Notes: generated from the sequence alone by a model not told the origin. 64,000 bases of DNA from Lepisosteus oculatus (GCF_040954835.1 NC_090697.1:40360788-40424787), one strand, 5' to 3'; positions 1 through 12,235 are shown, numbered from the stretch's first letter. Made by a program: numbers and translations.

Positions 1-299
1 ATTTAAAATAATTTCATGCATACATTTGATCACATCATAACAAAAAAAATATTTGTTTCCAACCCAGTAAAGCCAACACCCACCCAAAATCTCAGAACTA
101 AAGGGCTCAAGGTAGAACAGAGAGGACAGGACTTTTCTCACCTTTGACAGGACACTAGTCCATAGGGCCACAGATACAGAGAGAATTTAGCACAGAAAAT
201 TAGACCTAGTTAATGTGTCACTGGGAGACAGGAAGAAAACGGTGCACCCTTGAGACCATACAAAAACACGAGAATATACAATAATAAACAAACCTCATC
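1..299. other. No feature recognised
   Basis: AT-rich sequence without a recognisable gene, repeat or RNA. It may be flank of the coding-like relic that follows. Confidence 0.5.
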
Positions 300-1020
300 T
301 CACTGAACTGCAGCTGTCTGGTCTATAGTCATTTTCAGCCACCTTGAACTCCAGGCTCTTTCTTTGTTGTCCTTAAGCCTACAGTGCCTCACTCTTCTCC
401 ATCATCCCACTGGCCAATTTCATGCACTCTTGTCAGTCTTTTCCATTTGTTTGGCATTGCTGGGTGAAAGTATAGAAGATTTGTCAGTTTCTGACAGCAG
501 AAAGGCCTGCAGAGCATCATGCTGGTCTTCCAGGCATCTCTGTAAAAGCCAGGCCCTGGTCAAAAGAAGTTAAATCTCTTTTAATTGATTCCGCAGCTGA
601 AGTGCATGTGGACCTGAAGAAGTATGACCACCTGGTCATGTAAACGTAGGTGCATAGCTGCATCTCTGGTACTTTCCTGTTTGACTCTCTGCCCTTATTC
701 CCCTCTCAATGAAAAAGTTGAGCTTATCTTGCCCAAACTTAGAGCACACTTTTGGGTTGGGCTGAACATCTTTTCTTTGGTGTGAACTGGCGACCGCTTC
801 GTGCTTCTTTTGCTTCCTTGATCAGTCCCTCAGCCACTTCTTAGAAAACTGTGTGGCACTCTGGTCTCAACATAGGAACTTCCCTGAGCAGGAAAGCATG
901 TAAGTCAGGGTTCTAGAGCTGTTGCACAAAGTTCTTCTTGGTGCACTCCACCCAGTGGCAAGTGAGGTCCTTGCACCATAAACACCTTTCCCAAGTTCCT
1001 AGGGCTAAGGTCCAATCAAT
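300..1020 (-). pseudogene. Possible decayed protein-coding relic, family unknown
   Basis: On the minus strand several stretches look protein-like but lie in different frames and are broken by stops. Around 1000-760 one frame reads as a basic, helix-like segment with two stops (ending near EARSGRQFTPKK). Around 745-640 another frame is open (near FGQDKLNFFIERG). Around 550-420 a third reads like a coiled coil (near LEDQHDALQAFLLSETD), and 370-300 ends near ESLEFKVAENDYRPD. The local base composition is more codon-like than the AT-rich flanks. I see no introns, so a decayed processed copy is one reading and a degenerate repeat another. I do not recognise the family and assign no function. Confidence 0.3.
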
Positions 1021-1984
1021 GGTGTGAGGCACTGCAAGTGTTACGTCAATATACTTAAAAAGTACATTGAAGAAGCATTAACAGTAGTAGGCCACACAAG
1101 TAAAGACATACAATGTGCAACTAAAAGTCCAACCACCACTGTGGACATACTGAGGATTCACCTTTGGCAATGTGTAATGTTCTTATTCATCATCAATTAT
1201 CTAAATAATTAACTAATCATCACCTGGCGTGTTTATTCAAAATAGCAGAGGCCTTTAACGGCATTCAGCTGTTTACCAGTCCTGTCACAGAACAGGACAA
1301 CTTGGACACTTACATGAAAAGCCCAGAAAGTTTAATGAAAATCTGATAGGTTTTATATGAACCTGTGCCAAAAGGAAATAACTTAAAGCATAGGCTTCCA
1401 TACAGCAGAACCAGACACAAACACCTTCAGTCTCTGTAACACCCATGCTTGATCTTGTGCCCATAAACCTGTTATGATTATTCTCTGCACAGGCAGTTAA
1501 AGAAAGAGTAGAATGTCAAGAAAGGGCAAGACATTTTACTTTTTAAGGATATGCAACTACAGACTGGTTTCTGTGCGGATGTTTGCTCCTGTTTGGCATA
1601 TCAAAGCACCCACAACACCTTTTCATTAATTTGATATTCAGAAATTCCATCTTAATTATTTGTAATTATATATATTATTTTATAATTATAAATAAAACAT
1701 CTTTCAAATGTGCTAGACTTGAATAACCTGCTTTGGCTCTATTCATGTCTCTATAACTGTACATCTAACCTGAACACAACAGTATAACTAATGTAGAAAG
1801 GGGCATGGGGCATGCCAGACCTGGTTATTGAGGTTTGCTTGCATGTTCCTGGCTTGGTAAAAACAGGAAACAACAGTACTTCCCACTAGGAACTAGAGTA
1901 CTTTGTTGTATCAGATATACCCTCCACATTTCATCAGGGAAATGAGGAAGGACATGGATTAAATCTATAGTTGTCTCTGCCTTA
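1021..1984. other. No feature recognised
   Basis: AT-rich intergenic sequence with only short chance open frames. Nothing supportable was seen on either strand. Confidence 0.5.
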
Positions 1985-2215
1985 TTATTATTAATTTATT
2001 TGGCAGATGCTTTAATCCAAAGTGACTTAAATGTGTACACATTGGTACAGCTGTGCATTTCAAGCAATCTAAATAAGAGTGCTTTGCTCAAGGGTTCAAC
2101 AGAAATGCCTTGTGTGCCACAAAACAGAACAAAATGTCTTAACAACAAGCTTAGAAGCTACAGTGCTTTCATAACAGTGTGGGGTACAAGCACACTGCCT
2201 CGGGATCTAAAAAGT
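1985..2215 (+). repeat. Dispersed repeat with 'TTTATCCAAAGTGACTTA'-type head
   Basis: Begins after a short TTA run and carries the motif GGCAGATGCTTTAATCCAAA followed by a 'tgctcaagggt' segment. A second copy lies at 52372-52545 with the same order of motifs (TTTATCCAAAGTGACTTA, CAGCTG, 'gagcaagggtacaa'). This head sequence is common in fish genomes, but I cannot name the family. Short open frames here are fortuitous. Confidence 0.55.
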
Positions 2216-3378
2216 TAAGTTTATTCTTTAGTGTCTCAAGCCAGAGAGTCTTTCTTTCAACACAAGAGTATGATGTTAAACTAAATGTGCATAGTATGAG
2301 CTCTTTTAATGAAGGTATGGCATAGTCAAAAGACTACTTCATCAATAACTTAATTAATCTGATTCCAGATGTCATCAAACACTGCCATAGTTTTCATTGT
2401 TATCAGGTAGACATGTTGTTTTCTTACCATATACTGTTTTTTATAATTGTGGTACAGAAAAAAAACCTTTAAACTTAAAATGTAACTTTAAAATTCAAAT
2501 CAGTGTGCATCTAAGAGGCCTTTATTTAGAATGTGTTCAATAAAAGTATGATTTATCAGTGCTTTGTACCTTTATTTTATTACAAGGGTAACTGCTAAGA
2601 CAAAACAACATCACATATAATATTTAATACATGGTGCTTTTCCTCATGATAAATAAACTGCAACTAGTCATATAAGGATTATGTGTAAATGAAAAAGTAC
2701 ATAATAATATCATGTCAATATAATCTTATTTCTTGTTGTATACACACCTTCTGCAACTTTAACAAATAATTTTAGAGCACATTTTGTACCAGAGGAAAGA
2801 GTCACTCTGAGAAACCTATCCTTATTTTTGTTTTAAGAAAGGAAACTATAATGTAATGTAACTTTTTTCTTTAATGCTACTGCAAGAAAATGCAGACATA
2901 GTGATTACTTTACAACATGAAACACTAAACCACAATCTCCGGTCCACAAAGCACAGAATGAGTCACAGGAAGAGGCCATTCGCTCGCAGAACTCATTAAG
3001 GGTAATGCAAGGCAAAATGGATTTCCTGTATCAATAAAAAAGATTTCTGGCAGACACCCCTACACCTGATATGGCTTCAAATAAAAGGTATTAAAATAAA
3101 ATCTAGCATTTGTACTTGGAAACTATTTTAAATTCTTTATACTGTACCTACACTATGAGAAAGACTATTAAATAGTTGGTTTTAATTGTCCTACCATGAA
3201 ACAATAAAAAGATACTTTAGAATGAGACTGATTATAGAAAATGGGAAGTAATCAGGCAAATTGTACCATAGTATATACAGTAGATCTGATTGAGAAACCA
3301 ATAAACTAAAGTATACTGTGTTGTATCAATGAAGGTGCATTTTTGCACAGTAGGAGGAATCTCCAGTTAAATTCAAAT
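2216..3378. other. No feature recognised
   Basis: AT-rich sequence. No repeats or coding potential that I can support. Confidence 0.5.
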
Positions 3379-3647
3379 GATCACTTTGTTAGCCATATAC
3401 AATTTCTTGTATTAGGAATTTGTCTTTCCACATACCGCAGCTTGCTCTCCATGAGACACACAGGCACACAGACAGGGAGAGAGAAACTTGGGGATAGAGC
3501 GCAGGGTCAGCCATTTATATGGTGCCCCGGAGCATCTGGGGTTAAGGGCCTTGCTCAGGGGCCAAATGGAGTAGGATTCCTCTGTCGGCCGTGGGAGTTG
3601 AACCGGCAACCTTTGAACAACGGATTGCAGGTATATTCGCACTGGGG
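3379..3647 (-). mobile_element. tRNA-derived SINE (family A), minus orientation
   Basis: Reverse complement of the element at 57069-57336. The tail end (sense 'caagaaattgtatatggct') lies at about 3379-3410, the body carries the 'ctctccctgtctgtgtgtctcatggag' segment, and the tRNA-like head ends near 3647. The polymerase III B-box-like GTTCAACTCCC (sense) is visible near 3590-3605. Family name not assigned. Confidence 0.7.
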
Positions 3648-4772
3648 AAGATGAATATGATTTTTTCAGTGGTACATTTATAGAGCTGCTATACAGTTTA
3701 GATTCGCTGTCACATTCATGTGGAGGTCATCATTTTATAGTGTGGATGAGGGTATTTCACTTTTGCTCGATGTCTGCAAACCTGATTATGCATGTGTTTA
3801 GACAAGTTTATCTCACCCTGACACTAATTTCATAGTAGAAATACTGTTTGTGTCAAGTTCCTGAAGATAAGACCAAGAAGTAAGACCGCCCATTTATTAT
3901 CAAGCTACCTGTCTTAACTGAATGAGTTATAGAAGTGGAGCATCATCACTATGAAAAAAAGTCTATATAAAAGGTAGATTATAATATGTTATATATAGAT
4001 TTTCAGATGATTTATGATAAATTCACTTATAATTTTTTTGTATATTACAATATAGTTATATTTATTACAGTATATTGCAATATAATACAAAATATTATAT
4101 TATTGTATATTTAAGGTAGTAATTAATATGTTTTGGGATTGAGTACATGTTATTTGATAGAAAACAGAGAGTACAGATATTTTACAGAACTTACAGATAC
4201 TTTCATTGTTTGAGGTTAGACCACTGATCTTCCTAATTTATATCAATGTAGACAGGTGCAGAACATTACAAGAATTTCCTCTTGTAGGTGTACTAACAAA
4301 CCAATCATTTACCATGTCCGCCATTTCTGCTGCTGACATTCCTATAGAATTTTCCTAAATTGTGAGTGGGTAAAGCTAAAGTTTCCCTGAAAAAAGATTA
4401 GCTTGCTTTTTTACACAATTTTTTTTATTACACAGTGTTGAATTATAATCAACATCTGTATTTAGTGATCAACTGTGTGCCCCTAATACTAGACCTTTAG
4501 AATGAAACTTATTGAGTCTCACTCATATAGACTCAGACACTCTTGACTCCTCTAGTTTAATTCCTGTGCCTTAATACTATACTGTACAGTATAGTGTTAT
4601 ACTTATCCCTCTGCTATGTTCCCTGTCTCTCTGTGTACTGTTTATACCCGTGTCATTTGTACCTTTAGTACATGAATGATAAAAACTGGATTTTCACCTG
4701 CTTTACCCAGGAGGTTGCTGTGTCACAGAGAACAGTTTCTCCAAAAATCACTCCTAACACTCCTTTTCTTTA
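3648..4772. other. AT-rich spacer with palindromic A/T block
   Basis: No gene. Between about 3985 and 4115 the sequence is almost pure A/T and contains interrupted inverted copies of 'tgtatattacaatata', giving a cruciform-prone block. It may be the remains of a small hairpin element. Nothing else was seen. Confidence 0.4.
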
Positions 4773-4850
4773 ATCAATTCTGGACCTGGGGTACTATATG
4801 CATGGTGTTTGCATGTTATGCCCATGATCATGTTGGTTAGAAATTAAATG
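4773..4850 (+). repeat. Fragment of V-SINE-like element
   Basis: Short match to the head of the SINE family seen at 37481 and 57349, with 'tctggacctggggtacta' followed by 'gtttgcatgtta'. The rest of the element is absent. Confidence 0.4.
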
Positions 4851-4899
4851 GTTGTGCATCATTATTATACGCCACCACATTAAAAATAGGGTATTCCTG

Positions 4900-5365
4900 C
4901 TCTGAAATCTGCCCAGACCAGAGTAACTAGATACATTTGGGACCAGAAATGTCCTACACTGAGAGGCTTAAAGAAACAACTGAATTGTTTTAATCTTAAG
5001 CAGAGAAGAATACAATATGGCCTAATTTAAGTATTCAAAATCCTCAAAGGCATCCTCAAAGCCAACTTACTGGACTTCTTCAACCCGAACCTGAACCAAA
5101 GGCTAAATTTGGAAACTACAGTATGTGGAAATGCATTTACATTTTAGAACAGGAGGTACTTCTTTACACAAAGGGTTGTGGGAGCATGTAATAAGTTACT
5201 AAGCCATGTTATTGAAGCCAAATACATCTACTTTCAAGAAATGGCTGGATGAGATCATCAGATCAATTAGTTGCTAATAATCAAATGAGTTAAATACAAT
5301 TGAATTTCCATGTGACCATGGGACCAAATAGGCCACAAAATGTCCTGCTTTCATTTACAACCTTT
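4900..5365 (+). mobile_element. CR1-type LINE 3' fragment
   Basis: The sense strand reads with frameshifts like the end of a CR1-group reverse transcriptase ORF and its 3' region. The segment 'aagaaatggctggatgagat' encodes KKWLDEI, preceded by the 'cttctttacacaaagggtt' block and followed by a GGCCACAAAATGTCCT-like terminus. It is 5' truncated and inactive. Confidence 0.6.
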
Positions 5366-6421
5366 TTTTTTCAGTTTTATACAACTTTTGCACAAGGTCA
5401 ATCTGGTAACATCAGATATTATTTCTAAACAGATACTTGGCATTATCTTGGATGAGGGGTATTTTCTTTTGGTAAGAAGATGAAGCAGACAGCACTTGAC
5501 CCATTGTAATGATGTAGTAAAAATTAGTGCAACTTTTCAGCTGCAGGATGTCTTATCAATCTGATTAAGAAACACCTTCATAGTACCTTCAATGTATCAA
5601 ATCCATTTTGGCCTTCTCATTTTACTGTAGATTAACTATTCTCAAATCATCTGTTTTGGTTACATAAACCTTAAAAAGAGAATTCAAAGGGGTAAAAAAC
5701 TTCAACTTGCATATTTAGACTGTGTGTATTGTGCAAAGTATGTACTATATTGAAAGTTGCACAGACTTATGACTCATGCCTAATTTCATGTTCAAATAAT
5801 CATCTGTTGATGACTAATGCCATGCTGTTCCTTCCAGGGTCATTGGATAATGTTCAAAAATTGACCAACAGGCGCAAGCTTAGAAGGAAAGACACAGTGC
5901 AAAGCAAGTTCTTAATCACATTGTTTATGCAGAAGGTAAAGGTGACCCTCTTTATCCACACTGACACCATGAGTCAGTGAAGAATCTGTGAAATACTGTA
6001 TACCAGGCTTTTGACACAGACTAGGAATAAACTTTGCCTTGGCAAGATATAGGAGGTGGAACTTATAAAAGAGTTTAAGATTTCTGTTAGACACAACATA
6101 AAATATTATCCATGGTGTGGTGGAACTCTTTAACACTGACACAGTGATGATTATGTCTCACCTGGCTACTGAAAATGGAAGATATTGCAACTGAATCAGC
6201 ACAACAGATGCATTAGTCATTTTTATGCCCAAAGAAGTTCTTCAGCTTGGCCTGCACCAGAAAACTATGGCCAGAATCAATTATATACTGTACTACACAA
6301 AACCTACAATTCTAGGTTAATAAAACCACATTTGAAAGATACCACAGCACCATACTTGCACTGTGAGGTCACTGTTCTTGCCACACAAATTCCATGATTT
6401 TTGCAAAACATCTACCCTCTA
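5366..6421. other. No feature recognised
   Basis: AT-rich. Short overlapping open frames are present on both strands near 5730-6400, but none has domain-like content. Confidence 0.45.
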
Positions 6422-6624
6422 CTATTGCAGAACTGACGTAGTTCAAGTAGGTAACTCCGTCAACATGCATAGGCTGCAAAGGAACAAGTAAAGGTTAATT
6501 CCATGCTGAAAAAAGAAGAAAGGAAACACAACCTCACCCGAAGAAGGCTCCAAAGCAGAAACATTGTTTCCTTTTCTTCTCTTTTCAATATGGAATTAAC
6601 CTTTACCTGTTCCTATTGCAGAAC
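6422..6624. mobile_element. Hairpin element with about 47-bp inverted arms and 12-bp direct flanks
   Basis: The arms at 6481-6527 and 6566-6613 are near-perfect reverse complements of each other. Between them lies 'gaagaaggctccaaagcag', the signature of a repeat seen again at 12138-12235 and 35048-35130. The 12-base CTATTGCAGAAC occurs at 6422-6433 and again at 6613-6624, consistent with a target-site duplication around an insertion of about 179 bp. There is no coding capacity, so it would be non-autonomous. Confidence 0.65.
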
Positions 6625-7816
6625 CGATCTGCTATTCCTGGATTCTACTACAGCACCAACTTTCCATTCCTGATCTTGGCATAACTGCCAATAAACATGC
6701 AGAGAATAATAAAATTATAATACAGAATCAGCCAATCTCTACCATTAGTAATATAAAACATATTAGGAATCATGTCAGATATTAAAAAGTAGTGGGTAAG
6801 AAATAAACACTGTTCAAATTCTGTATTGAAAAGAAAGAAAGATGATAGCCCCAAACAGAAAATGGTTTCTGTTGTCTTTTAATTCCCCTTTGCCCCCAAG
6901 TTTCTTATAAAAATAAAATGGAAAATCATCTAAAGGAAACTTGATTTAAAATCTTAATCTTTACACTTAAAAATAATAGCTACCATGTTACCATGGTAAC
7001 CAGTTGCAGACTGTATACTGTGCTGGAACTGCATGCAAATACAGCATGGCCCTGACTTCATGGCCCAGTTGTATAAAGCCATTTGTGGAAAATGAAGTAA
7101 ATGCAAGCAGGTGGTATACTGCTGCACAACAATTTGCCAGCTCACAAAATCATGGCTGCACGGGAGACACTGAGTAACTAGTAATTGTTCTAGTCTCTGC
7201 AATCAAGACAGTGATTTGTTGAAGCCCACTATCGATAAATGGTTGAGGAGAAGACGAATCAGAACTAGAAGAGCTCTGTTAACAGGAAATTGTGAGATTA
7301 AAGGACAACTGTGTTAATTTGCGATAATTAAGTGGAGGTGAAGAGTGATTGCATTAAAGAGCAGTTTCAAACCTGGTAAAACTTCATACCATGTTTCTGT
7401 ATTTCTGAATACCAAATTTCTCTGCATAACGACAGCTTGGATTGTTTGCTTTACCATTCAGATATGTTAATGTTACATCTAAATATTTTTATTTCACATT
7501 TTTACGTCTCCTTTTGTCAATCTTCCAGTTCAGTGGTCAGTGGACCTAGTGCATGTTATGCATTCCTAATATATTATGACAGTATTTTCATTAAGCAGTG
7601 ATGTGGTTAATCTTTCTCAATTTTCATTTGTTCTTGATTGCTCAAGCCATGACGGTAAAACTAAGTAGAAAAATCAATAAATAAGCAAACATACCTCTAC
7701 ATTGTCTCTTTCTCACAACGTTTCCTTGAACCTATAAAATATAGCAATTTTCACTAAGGAAAAAATAATCTAAAGTAAAAGAACTCAAATCTATCATCAC
7801 TTTCTAATAACCAATC
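6625..7816. other. No feature recognised
   Basis: AT-rich intergenic sequence up to the TA target site of the Tc1 element. Nothing supportable was seen. Confidence 0.5.
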
Positions 7817-7818
7817 TA

Positions 7819-9447
7819 CAGTGCCTTGCGAAAGTATTCGGCCCCCTTGAACTTTTCAACCTTTTGCCACATTTCAGGCTTCAAACATAAAGATATAAAT
7901 TTTTTATTTTATGTGAAGAATCACCAACAAGTGGGACACAATTGTGAAGTGGAACGAAATCTATTGGATTTTTGAAACTTTTTTAACTAATAAAAAAATG
8001 AAAAGTGGGGCGTGCAAAATTATTCGGCCCCCTTTTCTTTCAGTGAACGTCTCACTCCAGAAGTTCAGCGAGGATCTCTGAATGATCCAATGTTGTCCTA
8101 AATGACTGATGGTGATAAATAGAATCCACCTGTGTGTAATCAAGTCTCTGTATAAATGCACCTGCTCTGTGATAGTCTCAAGGTTCTGTTGAAAGCGCAG
8201 AGAGCATCATGAAGACCAAGGAACACACCAGGCAGGTCCGTAATACTGTTGTGGAGAAGTTTAAAGCCGGATTTGGATACAAAAAGATTTCCCAAGCTTC
8301 AAACATCCCAAGGAGCACTGTGCAAGCGATCATCTTGAAATGGAAGGAGTATCAGACCACTGCAAATCTACCAAGACCTGGCCGTCCCTCTAAACTTTCA
8401 GCTCAGACAAGGAGAAGACTGATCAGAGATGCAGCCAAGAGGCCCATGATCACTCTGGATGAACTGCAGAGAACTACAGCTGAGGTGAGAGAGTCTGTCC
8501 ATAGGACAACAATCAGTTTTACACTGCAAAAATCTGGCCTTTATTGAAGAGTGGCAAGAAGAAAGCCATTTCTCAAAGATATCCATAAAAAGTCTCGTCT
8601 AAAGTTTGCCACAAGCCACCTGGGAGACACCCCAAACATGTGGAAGAAGGTGCTCTGGTCAGATGAAACCAAAATCGAACTTTTTGGCCACAATGCAAAA
8701 CGATATGTTTGGCGTAAAAGCAACACAGCTCATCACCCTCAACACACCATCCCCACTGTCAAACATGGTGGTGGCAGCATCATGGTTTGGGCCTGCTTTT
8801 CTTCAGCAGGGACAGGGAAGATGGTTAAAATTGAGGGGAAGATGGATGCAGCCAAATACAGGACCATTCTGGATGAAAACCTGTTGGAGTCTGCAAAAGA
8901 CCTGAAACTGGGACGGAGATTTATCTTCCAACAAGACAATGATCCCAAACATACAGCAAAATCTACAAAGGAATGGTTCACAAATAAACGTATCCAGGTG
9001 TTTGAATGGCCAAGTCAAAGTCCAGACCTGAATCCAATCGAGAATCTGTGGAAAGAGCTGAAAACTGCTGTTCACAAACGCTCTCCATCCAACCTCACTG
9101 AGCTCGAGCTGTTTTGCAAGGAAGAATTGGCAAGAATTTCAGTCTCTCGATGTGCAAAACTGATAGAGACATACCCCAAGCGACTTGCAGCTGTAATCGC
9201 AGCAAAAGGTGGTTCTACAAAGTATTAACGCAAGGGGGCCGAATAATTTTGCACGCCCCACTTTTCATTTTTTTATTAGTTCAAAAAGTTTCAAAAATCC
9301 AATAGATTTCGTTCCACTTCACAATTGTGTCCCACTTGTTGGTGATTCTTCACATAAAATAAAAAATGTATATCTTTATGTTTGAAGCCTGAAATGTGGC
9401 AAAAGGTTGAAAAGTTCAAGGGGGCCGAATACTTTCGCAAGGCACTG
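7819..9447 (+). mobile_element. Nearly intact Tc1/mariner transposon, 1629 bp
   Basis: Flanked on both sides by TA (7817-7818 and 9448-9449), the target duplication of Tc1/mariner elements. It starts CAGTGCCTTGCG and ends with the reverse complement. The terminal inverted repeats are 216 bp each (7819-8034 and 9232-9447), and by direct reading I count only two mismatches between them. The single gene inside is a DD34E transposase broken by one in-frame stop. Such low divergence between arms implies recent insertion. Tc1 elements of this general type are known to move horizontally among fishes and lampreys. Confidence 0.95.
8209..9228 (+). pseudogene. Tc1 transposase, one in-frame stop at codon 113
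   Basis: The reading frame runs from the ATG at 8209 to the TAA at 9226-9228, 340 codons including the terminator, the usual length for Tc1 transposases. It is interrupted only by TGA at 8545-8547; the two halves are in the same frame. The N-terminal part (codons 1-112) holds the paired-like helix-turn-helix DNA-binding region, including the GRPSK-type hinge near residue 62. The C-terminal part holds the catalytic triad: D152 in the WSDETK motif, D243 in QQDNDPKHT and E278 in NPIENLW, a D-34-E spacing. The stop separates the DNA-binding and catalytic domains, so this copy should not make active enzyme. It could still be mobilised if active enzyme is supplied in trans. The second half could only start internally. 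Confidence 0.92.
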
Positions 9448-9449
9448 TA

Positions 9450-10448
9450 TTACCAATTTTAAAATGTTTCTTATTTATATGTTTTGCAGACACACTTATC
9501 CAAGAAAAATACTTGAAAAAGGTATTTTCTGTTGAAAACTGTAAAGATTCTGTTCTTTAAGCATATCAATGTCAGACATTCCTTCAAGCCGGAAAATGTC
9601 ACCAGCTCTTATCTGGTCAAAAACTCTGTTCTTCTAACTTGACTGGAGTCACTAAAACATTACTCTGAGCTGACAAAGGCAGACATTTGACTTCAGTTCC
9701 ATTTGACTCCTATTTGCAAAGACTGCCCCCTTAAGGATGATGTCTTCACTCATATCAGGACAGAGTGTACTGTTCAGGATCTAGAAGTGTTTTTTTCGTC
9801 TCCTCTCTCTTGTTATGTTTTGCAAAAAATATTTTATGCAATTCCTCCTAAATGTGCTTAGTATTGTTTAAATTGTTTGGAAATTAGAACTGGAAGGAAA
9901 TAAAAAAAACCAGTACGGTGATATAAATTCTTTCCATTAACCTCAAGTCAGTCCAGCTTTATTTTCTCAACATTTTTCATACCCAGCCTTTGAATTTCAG
10001 GTAAATAAATTCTTCCCAGTATCATACCATCAAATATTATGTTTCTTTTGTTATTGATGCTGTATTTATCTTCATATTTTTATTTGGGTCTTCTGTTTGG
10101 AAGGTCCACGAAGGCAACACTTCCCAACCTAGTGCTCTGACATCCTTGCAAGTGTTGTATTATTTTACATAAAAGGAGGCTTCCATGTAATTTCTGATGC
10201 TGCTGCTAATTACTACGGGATACAGTATATAACAGCTTAGCAGCAACCTTCTCCATCACAAGAGGACCGAAAATGGAAGAACAAGTAGAAATAGGATTAG
10301 CTAAAATGTACAAGTAAGTACATAAAAGTGAAAAAAAAGAAATAAAGATAACCGTGGAGAAAGCTCTTATGTCATTGTAGTGTGCTCTCACGAGGCACCA
10401 GTTCTGTAGGGTTTGGGCATTTACTGGGACAATTATTAATTGTAGCAG
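9450..10448. other. No feature recognised
   Basis: AT-rich intergenic sequence. Nothing supportable was seen on either strand. Confidence 0.5.
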
Positions 10449-11510
10449 TAAATCACAAAATTGATTTTTTTGATGGCTTTAGAATCCAACCATGCGATAT
10501 AACTCAAACAACGCACACACACAGGTACTAGTACACGAGGATACATTTATTAATACATAGAATATGCATGTAAACCTAACAGATCTTATCAAGAGGGTTA
10601 TCAAAATACAAAAGGTATATATTCAATCAGTTACGAAGTGTTACACATACAGTATCAAGAGGACATACGTTCAGTATATCATTCATTTAGACCATTTCGT
10701 AATTGAACTTGGTTACAACTTCTACATTAGATACTCAAAACAAGTACATAACTCTTAGGAATTAAATTGATATCAACTGGTTGGGATAACAATTGAATTC
10801 TTGAGCAGTAATGCGTTGAAGTTGAATACTCATCCATTCTTTGGGGATTCAGATCTCCTGCGGGCTCTCTGGCTCCATGCCAGGCTGTGCTGTGTGGCTT
10901 GTGACGGTGCGCTGCTGATGCTCTGAGCTGCTCTCTGAAGACCAGCTAGTTAGTTTTGGCTGAAACTAGCAAGAGTTTGTGCACAGGAGAAAAGATGACT
11001 GTGGGACCCAGCAAGTCAGGAAGAGGACCGGTTCGTTCCTGATGAAGCGCTAGTTCTGAATAGTGATTCAGCTGTCCACAGTTCCGACCTGTCCACGAGG
11101 CTTGCTGCTGGTGCTAACCTTGGATGTATCCCCTGGTTATTCCCTGGCAACCTCCGCTCTAGACTCTTAGAACAAAGGAAAGTTCTGGCACTTGGACACA
11201 CTGGCCGTTCCGTGGTTGTCCGGACTGAGTCTCAGGATGGTTAGGAGGCGCGCTGTGAGAATGTCCCGCCCTTGGGAGCCTTCTGCTCCTGGGCCGTCCT
11301 GCCCTGGAATTCTCCTTTGAATTCCCTTTAGAATTGTCCGAAACAGTCTCTCAGGCCCTCTGTGTTGCCTGTTTTTACCTGGAGGAACTTCAGCTCGTTC
11401 AATGGCTGAAAGTTCCATGGACATCAGAGTCCCACGTGGGTTACTCGGCCCTACCAGTCCCTGATTGGTTGATCAAGGTGAGATATGAGTCACTTACTCC
11501 TGACACTTAG
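10449..11510 (-). repeat. Possible solo LTR or other GC-richer insertion
   Basis: A block of about 1 kb whose central part (10840-11460) is clearly richer in G+C than its surroundings and has no long reading frame. Read on the minus strand it starts near TGTCAGGAGTAAG, carries CCAAT-like sequence ('aaccaatcaggga') early on and an AATAAA with adjacent TATTAATAAATG near 10548-10555, and ends in A/T-rich DNA. That order resembles a retroviral-type LTR. I could not find a convincing target-site duplication or primer-binding site, so the call is tentative. Confidence 0.25.
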
Positions 11511-12137
11511 GAATGCAGTCCAGATGTCCATCTGGCACTCCCTAGACAGATAGGCGCCAAATGATGACCATTGATCATGATAGCCAGGCTTAGCTAAGTG
11601 CATCCCCATTTGGGAGCTGTCCCTTATCAAAAGAAAACATCTTTAAATCAGCCTGCATGAATAGTTTCTCTGTGGCTGCACCACAGAGATGAACAGAGAG
11701 ATGGGGCCTCATTTGGGAAAGAACAGCAACACTTTATTCTGTCTTATTAATAAGACTCGCCGCTACATCATTATAGCTAAAACTGCTTTGGTTTATGTTG
11801 ATAAATTATGTAATCAAGGAGGGAAAACGGAGTATTCTGAGTTTTATCCCACTCTATATGCATTGTCTTCCAAATTTGAGAAAGTTCTAAACCACCCACA
11901 TTACTAAGAAATATCTTCTAGTTAATCAGTAGCTCTGAATACACTGAATAATTATTTCTTCCAAGTGTCATTAGAAAGCCTTGATTAATACAGATTTCAG
12001 ACTAAAGGTATGCTACTCTGACAATCTGAATTAACTTGTGAAGTTTTCTGCCTGTGAGTGCTTCTCTTTGATTCTCCTTTTGTTAGAAGTAATTATACAC
12101 CAAGGTTGGAGTGTGGAGCTGCATCAGTGTGCAAGGG
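11511..12137. other. No feature recognised
   Basis: No gene or repeat that I can support. A short open frame near 11690-11905 has no recognisable content. Confidence 0.45.
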
Positions 12138-12235
12138 GCAAAGGAACAAGTAGCGGTTAATTCCGCATTAAAATCGGAAAAAAAGTATAAAAGACAATGT
12201 TTTGGCTCTGAAGCCTTCTTCAGGTGTGTGGGAGA
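12138..12235 (+). repeat. Half-copy of the hairpin element family
   Basis: Matches the left arm and centre of the element at 6422-6624: 'aaaggaacaagtagcggtta' followed downstream by 'ggctctgaagccttcttcag'. The right arm is missing. Confidence 0.6.

Noticed and set aside
8209-9228. Two separate genes within the Tc1 element
   Set aside because: They are in the same frame and separated by one stop; together they make one standard-length transposase.
11167-11424. Minus-strand 85-codon frame as a gene
   Set aside because: It lies in the GC-rich repeat-like block, lacks domain content and has no supporting splice or promoter context.
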